A stretch of 9,467 nt of DNA from Spirochaetia bacterium (GTDB lineage Bacteria; Spirochaetota; Spirochaetia; PWKH01). The stretch spans positions 1 through 9,467 of the forward strand of contig JAIPFU010000058.1 of NCBI GenBank assembly GCA_021736505.1, in the 5' to 3' direction. Shown piece after piece: positions 6,737 through 9,467 of the stretch (its first letter is position 1; each line of letters opens with the position of its first letter). A program made the translations under genes and the position numbers. Below the pieces are notes generated by a model. It was given only the letters and a program-made list of their open reading frames with translations. It was not told the DNA's origin and ran no database searches.

Positions 6737-7816
6737 TTAATCTACATCCGGCCACTGACTTTTCGGTACATTTTTATATACATCTTCTAAGCTGTGAAAT
6801 CCACTCTTTATAAGCACATCTACAATATTATCTTCATCTACAGCCACAACATCTACAGAGAATGTATCTACTTCTTTTGTCCCATTATCTAATTTTGTCC
6901 ACACACCAAGTTTTGAATCCATGGCTGATGACGGATCTTTCCCCTCTGCCAAAGCAAGCGCAATATTCATAGCTGCTTCATTTAACTTTGCAAGAGGTTT
7001 ATAAACGGTACCAGTTTGAAGCCCCTCTACAATTCGCTGACAAGCTGCAATATCAGCATCCTGTCCTGCAATTGGAACTTTTCCTGCAAGACCTTGTGAC
7101 TCAAGAGCCTGTATAGCACCGCCTGCAGTACCATCATTCGAAGCTATAACAGCCTGAATGTCATTATTAGCCAAGGTGAGGCCATTTTCAGTATGCTTCA
7201 AGGCTTCATTCGGGCTCCACCCTTTACACCACTGTTCGAGAACAATATTTATGTCACCGCTATCTATATACGGCTGAAGTACATTTTTATGCCCCTGGTA
7301 AACTAAATGAGCATTAAAATCTTCAGGTCCGCCTTTCAGCCAAATATAATTTCCTGTTGGTGCTTTTTCTACAACAAACTTTGCCTGAACCTCACCAACT
7401 TTAACAGAATCAAAGGTGACATAATAATCAAGGTCGCCATTTCTTACTAATCGGTCATAAGCAATAACAGGGATACCCATTTCATGAGCTGGTTCAATAA
7501 TCGCGCCTGTCGCATTTGAATCAAGAGCTTGTACAATGAGTACATCAACGCCCTGAGAAATCAAATTTTCACACTGTGAAATTTGTTTTGAAGCAACATC
7601 TTCAGCAGATTGAACAAGTATTTCAACACCTTTTGCTTCTCCAGCTTCTCTGAACATCTCAATTTCTCTTTGCCATCGTTCCTGTTTCAATGTACCTATG
7701 GATATTCCAATTTTAAGGGCCCCATCATCTGCTTTTTCACCCTGCTGCCCCTGTGCAGCCAGACCAAATGAAGCAATAAACAAAATACCTAACATCACTA
7801 ACAAAATTCGTTTCAT
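6737..7816 (-). CDS. Periplasmic sugar-binding protein of ABC transporter, XylF-type (Peripla_BP_4)
   Basis: A 359-residue type I periplasmic binding protein. Residues 1-21 form a signal peptide: positive MKR, a hydrophobic core and a probable signal peptidase I site after LAA. There is no lipobox cysteine, so a soluble periplasmic protein is expected. XylF-like landmarks are LKQERW (43-48), the SAEDVASKQISQCENLI stretch (70-86), AYDRL (119-123), TFDSVKVGEVQA (134-145), KGGPEDFNAHL (161-171), SNDGTAGGAIQAL (226-238), GQDAD (251-255) and TVYKPL (270-275). These place it with xylose-binding proteins, but it is first in an operon with inositol enzymes, so inositol is the likely ligand; xylose or another sugar remains possible. 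The start has AGGAGG six bases upstream and follows a promoter with an operator candidate. Confidence 0.87.
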   Translation of the reverse strand: MKRILLVMLGILFIASFGLAAQGQQGEKADDGALKIGISIGTLKQERWQREIEMFREAGEAKGVEILVQSAEDVASKQISQCENLISQGVDVLIVQALDSNATGAIIEPAHEMGIPVIAYDRLVRNGDLDYYVTFDSVKVGEVQAKFVVEKAPTGNYIWLKGGPEDFNAHLVYQGHKNVLQPYIDSGDINIVLEQWCKGWSPNEALKHTENGLTLANNDIQAVIASNDGTAGGAIQALESQGLAGKVPIAGQDADIAACQRIVEGLQTGTVYKPLAKLNEAAMNIALALAEGKDPSSAMDSKLGVWTKLDNGTKEVDTFSVDVVAVDEDNIVDVLIKSGFHSLEDVYKNVPKSQWPDVD

Positions 7817-7843
7817 ATAGTTCCTCCTCTTAAATATACATAC

Positions 7844-7872
7844 ACCATACCACCGGTATACCAGCCTGTCAA
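7844..7872 (-). promoter_or_regulatory. Sigma70-type promoter of the transporter-inositol operon
   Basis: On the minus strand a perfect -35 TTGACA (7872-7867) is followed by a 17-bp spacer and a -10 TATGGT (7849-7844, 4 of 6 matches to TATAAT). Upstream, about 7873-7905, lie three A- or T-rich tracts that could act as an UP element. Transcription would start near 7837, leaving a leader of about 20 bases that contains the AGGAGG ribosome site of the binding-protein gene. The good -35 with a poorer -10 suits a regulated promoter. Confidence 0.68.
7847..7863. promoter_or_regulatory. Candidate operator inside the operon promoter
   Basis: Plus-strand ATAC (7847-7850), five bases CACCG, then GTATACCA (7856-7863). 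The ATAC/GTAT halves are an inverted repeat, and GGTATACC (7855-7862) is itself a perfect 8-bp palindrome. The same ATAC-N5-GTATACCA pattern occurs at 2843-2859 in the other large gap of the operon. It covers the spacer and part of the -10 box, where a bound repressor would block RNA polymerase. A lone ATACCA half-site occurs at 7950-7955. No regulator gene is in the window; the GT-n-AC-type centre recalls GntR-family sites, but that is only a suggestion. Confidence 0.55.
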
Positions 7873-7974
7873 ATGTTTTTTCTACATTTTTTTATAAATG
7901 TTTTCACTGTTACTATAAGAGAATTTTTTTTGAATTTATTTACAAAGTCATACCACATCTGTTTTATTAAGCCT

Positions 7975-8817
7975 TTAGCAACTTTGTAAAAAACCCGCGA
8001 TCTCATATACAAGGATCCTCTGTGCTTTCCTTACAAAGGGGAACAGATGGGCAATCCTGTAAGCCGATCTTATCCCGGAGGTTAAATGCTTAAGCTCCTC
8101 GTTTGAAGTAAAATCAATTTCCCGTTTGAACCGTATTGCGCTATCCCACTGCTCCAGAAGTCCAGGGTCATCAATTCCCCACTGCACGGAGGCTCCAGTC
8201 TTTTTTATTGAGGGATGATGCTTAGCGTGTTTAGCGGTAAATACGCTGAATGCGTCAAAGATGAGAATATATCGGCCGATTTTCTCCTGTATAGCAGCCA
8301 GCAGCGACTTGATTTCGTCTTCTGTAAGATACATAAAGAGGCCTTCAGCAATAACCAGGTGCTGTCCTCCATCGGCGGAGTCTGGGGCAGAGACTTGTTC
8401 AAGCCAGCTGGAGTCTGTTACAGAAGAGGGAATTAGGTGGTAGGTTTCGGTTTCCTGGAAAAATTGACGGCGGATGTCGATAACTTCTGTAAAATCCACA
8501 TCGTACCAGTCCGTTTTTTCCTCTACACCCTGAACACGAAGATATCTGCTGTCAAGGCCGCAGCCCAAATGGAGGACCACGCTCCTGTCACAGCTCTTCA
8601 AGAGCTCAGAAACTGCATTATCAAAAAGCTTTGCCCGCAGGCACATCATCTTGCGAGTTTTAGCCGGTATTTTCAAGGAACTGAAATCGTAATCTATTGT
8701 ACTGACAATTTCCTCTGCCTTGGGATCTGTAAAGAGGGAAGATTTTTTTCTGCTCTCTTCCGCCTTTCCGTACAGAGGTATAAGAAGCGTCTCCTGCTCT
8801 TTGCTTAAGTGAATCAT
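7975..8817 (-). CDS. Class I SAM-dependent methyltransferase, leucine carboxyl methyltransferase (LCM/Tcmp) family
   Basis: A 280-residue protein with the marks of the LCM-like O-methyltransferase family: SAM-binding motif I VLHLGCGLDSR (81-91), the acidic motif WYDVDFTEVIDIRR (104-117) and AEGLFMYL (157-164). Bacterial members are small-molecule O-methyltransferases or have unknown substrates, and nothing here identifies one. It has no signal peptide and should be cytoplasmic. The ATG at 8817 follows a poor ribosome site (GGCGGG, about nine bases off), and an in-frame TGA at 8844-8842 rules out a long N-terminal extension. It is separated from the operon by 158 bp, has a base composition richer in GC than the inositol genes, and shows no link to inositol use. 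I see no clear terminator after it. Confidence 0.8.
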   Translation of the reverse strand: MIHLSKEQETLLIPLYGKAEESRKKSSLFTDPKAEEIVSTIDYDFSSLKIPAKTRKMMCLRAKLFDNAVSELLKSCDRSVVLHLGCGLDSRYLRVQGVEEKTDWYDVDFTEVIDIRRQFFQETETYHLIPSSVTDSSWLEQVSAPDSADGGQHLVIAEGLFMYLTEDEIKSLLAAIQEKIGRYILIFDAFSVFTAKHAKHHPSIKKTGASVQWGIDDPGLLEQWDSAIRFKREIDFTSNEELKHLTSGIRSAYRIAHLFPFVRKAQRILVYEIAGFLQSC

Positions 8818-9036
8818 AGTTTTACCCGCCTGCAGATCCTGTCACATGAACTGTCACATGAACTGCCACATGAACTGCCACATGGACCGACACATGGACA
8901 GACACATGGCTTGCCCAATGAACTGCCCCATGAAATGATTATCCCACAAAGGAAACATCCCATAGTATACACCCTCGAGGCAGTTTACGCCATTTTTTTT
9001 CAAGCCCATGGCGGCGGGTATTGTAGCTTACAAGGG
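8818..9036. other. Intergenic region between kinase and methyltransferase genes
   Basis: Besides the 12-bp array, this 219-bp gap holds an inverted repeat CGCCAT (8988-8993) and ATGGCG (9008-9013) around a 14-base A/T-rich loop, and a small one TTGTA/TACAA (9021-9033) just after the kinase stop. Neither is followed by a T run in the minus direction, so a terminator is not established. A minus-strand TATACT (8969-8964) could be a -10 box for the methyltransferase, but its -35 partner is poor. Confidence 0.4.
8841..8936. repeat. 12-bp tandem repeat (minisatellite), eight units
   Basis: Eight contiguous 12-bp units on the plus strand: GTCACATGAACT twice, GCCACATGAACT, GCCACATGGACC, GACACATGGACA, GACACATGGCTT, GCCCAATGAACT, GCCCCATGAAAT. 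The first three are nearly identical and the later ones diverge, as in an array that grows at one end. CATG is kept in seven of eight units. The array ends 24 bases upstream of the methyltransferase start. Since units are multiples of three, some frames stay open through it, but none has a convincing ribosome site. Confidence 0.9.
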
Positions 9037-9467
9037 TTAATCGAGCACTTCTGCAGCTTTTTTCTCGACCGCTAGGCCCTTCTTGTATTTGGCAAAAAAG
9101 GCATTGAAGCCTGCAATCTCTTTTTCAGAAGCTTCCACCGTCTCTGCAATATCAGAACCGAAGACATGTTCGGAGAGGAAGGAATCCAGACTTTCACCAT
9201 CCTTGTTCACTAAGTAGGATGCAAGAAGAGCAATCCCCCATGCTCCGCCTTCGCCGGCCGTTGTCAGCACGGAAATCGGGGTGTGCAGCGCCGCGGCCAT
9301 CATCTTCTGGCCCACAATCGCCGTCTTAAAAAAGCCCCCATGACCATTTATTGCATCAACGGATACTTTCTCATCATCAAAAAGAATATCCATTCCCACC
9401 CGTAATGCGCCCAGGGAGGTAAAGAGCTGAGCCCGCATAAAATTGGCCAGATTGAAGGTATTCTCGG
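9037..9467 (-). CDS. FGGY-family carbohydrate kinase (xylulokinase/ribulokinase-like), C-terminal part, 5' end outside window
   Basis: An open frame enters from the right edge and ends at the TAA at 9039-9037, giving about 143 residues of the C-terminal ATPase domain. It begins ENTFNLANFMRAQLF, so the methionine at 9438 is internal and not a start. Seen: the adenine-side GHGGFFKT block and TTAGEGGAWGIALLASY, typical of pentulose kinases of the FGGY group of about 530 residues. The protein should phosphorylate a ketose such as xylulose or ribulose with ATP; the part seen does not decide which. It is a separate unit from the inositol operon, being followed by a 219-bp gap and a methyltransferase gene, and it is richer in GC than the operon. 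Confidence 0.82.
   Translation of the reverse strand, partial: ENTFNLANFMRAQLFTSLGALRVGMDILFDDEKVSVDAINGHGGFFKTAIVGQKMMAAALHTPISVLTTAGEGGAWGIALLASYLVNKDGESLDSFLSEHVFGSDIAETVEASEKEIAGFNAFFAKYKKGLAVEKKAAEVLD

Noticed and set aside
8841..8936. CRISPR array
   Set aside because: Units are contiguous 12-mers with no spacers, far shorter than CRISPR repeats, and no cas gene is nearby.
8809..9075. Plus-strand open frame of 88 codons with HELP/HELS-type repeats
   Set aside because: The repeats are only the 12-bp DNA array read in frame. The frame overlaps both the methyltransferase start and the kinase 3' end on the opposite strand and lacks a ribosome site.
9037..9438. Treating the 133-codon frame as a complete small protein
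   Set aside because: The frame stays open to the window edge and the upstream residues continue the kinase family sequence, so the methionine is internal.

Overview
The window holds a compact sugar-type uptake and degradation operon, all on the minus strand. It is preceded by two unrelated minus-strand genes, the first cut by the right window edge, and its own last gene is cut by the left edge. Composition is AT-rich over the operon and visibly richer in GC over the two genes at the right end. The binding protein has a cleavable signal peptide without a lipobox cysteine, which fits a diderm. That, and a Thermotoga-like inositol gene set with a XylFGH-type transporter, makes an anaerobic fermentative bacterium of spirochaete type my best guess. 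The taxonomic guess is inference and is not proven by the sequence.

Layout in the direction of transcription (high to low coordinates): the C-terminal end of an FGGY-family carbohydrate kinase (9467-9037); a 219-bp gap with an eight-copy 12-bp tandem repeat; a leucine-carboxyl-methyltransferase-like SAM methyltransferase (8817-7975); a 158-bp gap with a good sigma70-type promoter whose spacer carries a palindromic operator candidate. The operon follows: periplasmic sugar-binding protein (7816-6737), an intercistronic hairpin, a two-domain ABC ATPase (6654-5107), a permease starting with GTG (5110-3968), an IolG-like inositol dehydrogenase (3953-2904), a 162-bp gap with a second copy of the operator-like palindrome, an IolN-like creatininase-family hydrolase (2741-1770), an IolO-like epimerase (1753-932), and an IolM-like zinc dehydrogenase (935 to beyond position 1).

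Together the four enzymes match the inositol route described for Thermotoga maritima: myo-inositol to scyllo-inosose (IolG), oxidation to a diketo-inositol (IolM), hydrolytic ring opening to 5-keto-L-gluconate (IolN), and epimerisation to D-tagaturonate (IolO). This bypasses the classical IolE/IolD/IolC/IolJ pathway. As I recall it, the Thermotoga cluster uses a different ABC transporter type (InoEFGK). Here the transporter is a XylFGH-type (CUT2) system, so the likely novelty is a transporter exchange around a conserved catabolic core, plus a shared palindrome (ATAC-N5-GTATACCA) in both large gaps of the operon that could be the site of its unseen regulator. No regulator gene and no tagaturonate-processing gene lies inside the window. 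No stretch over 300 bases lacks a gene.
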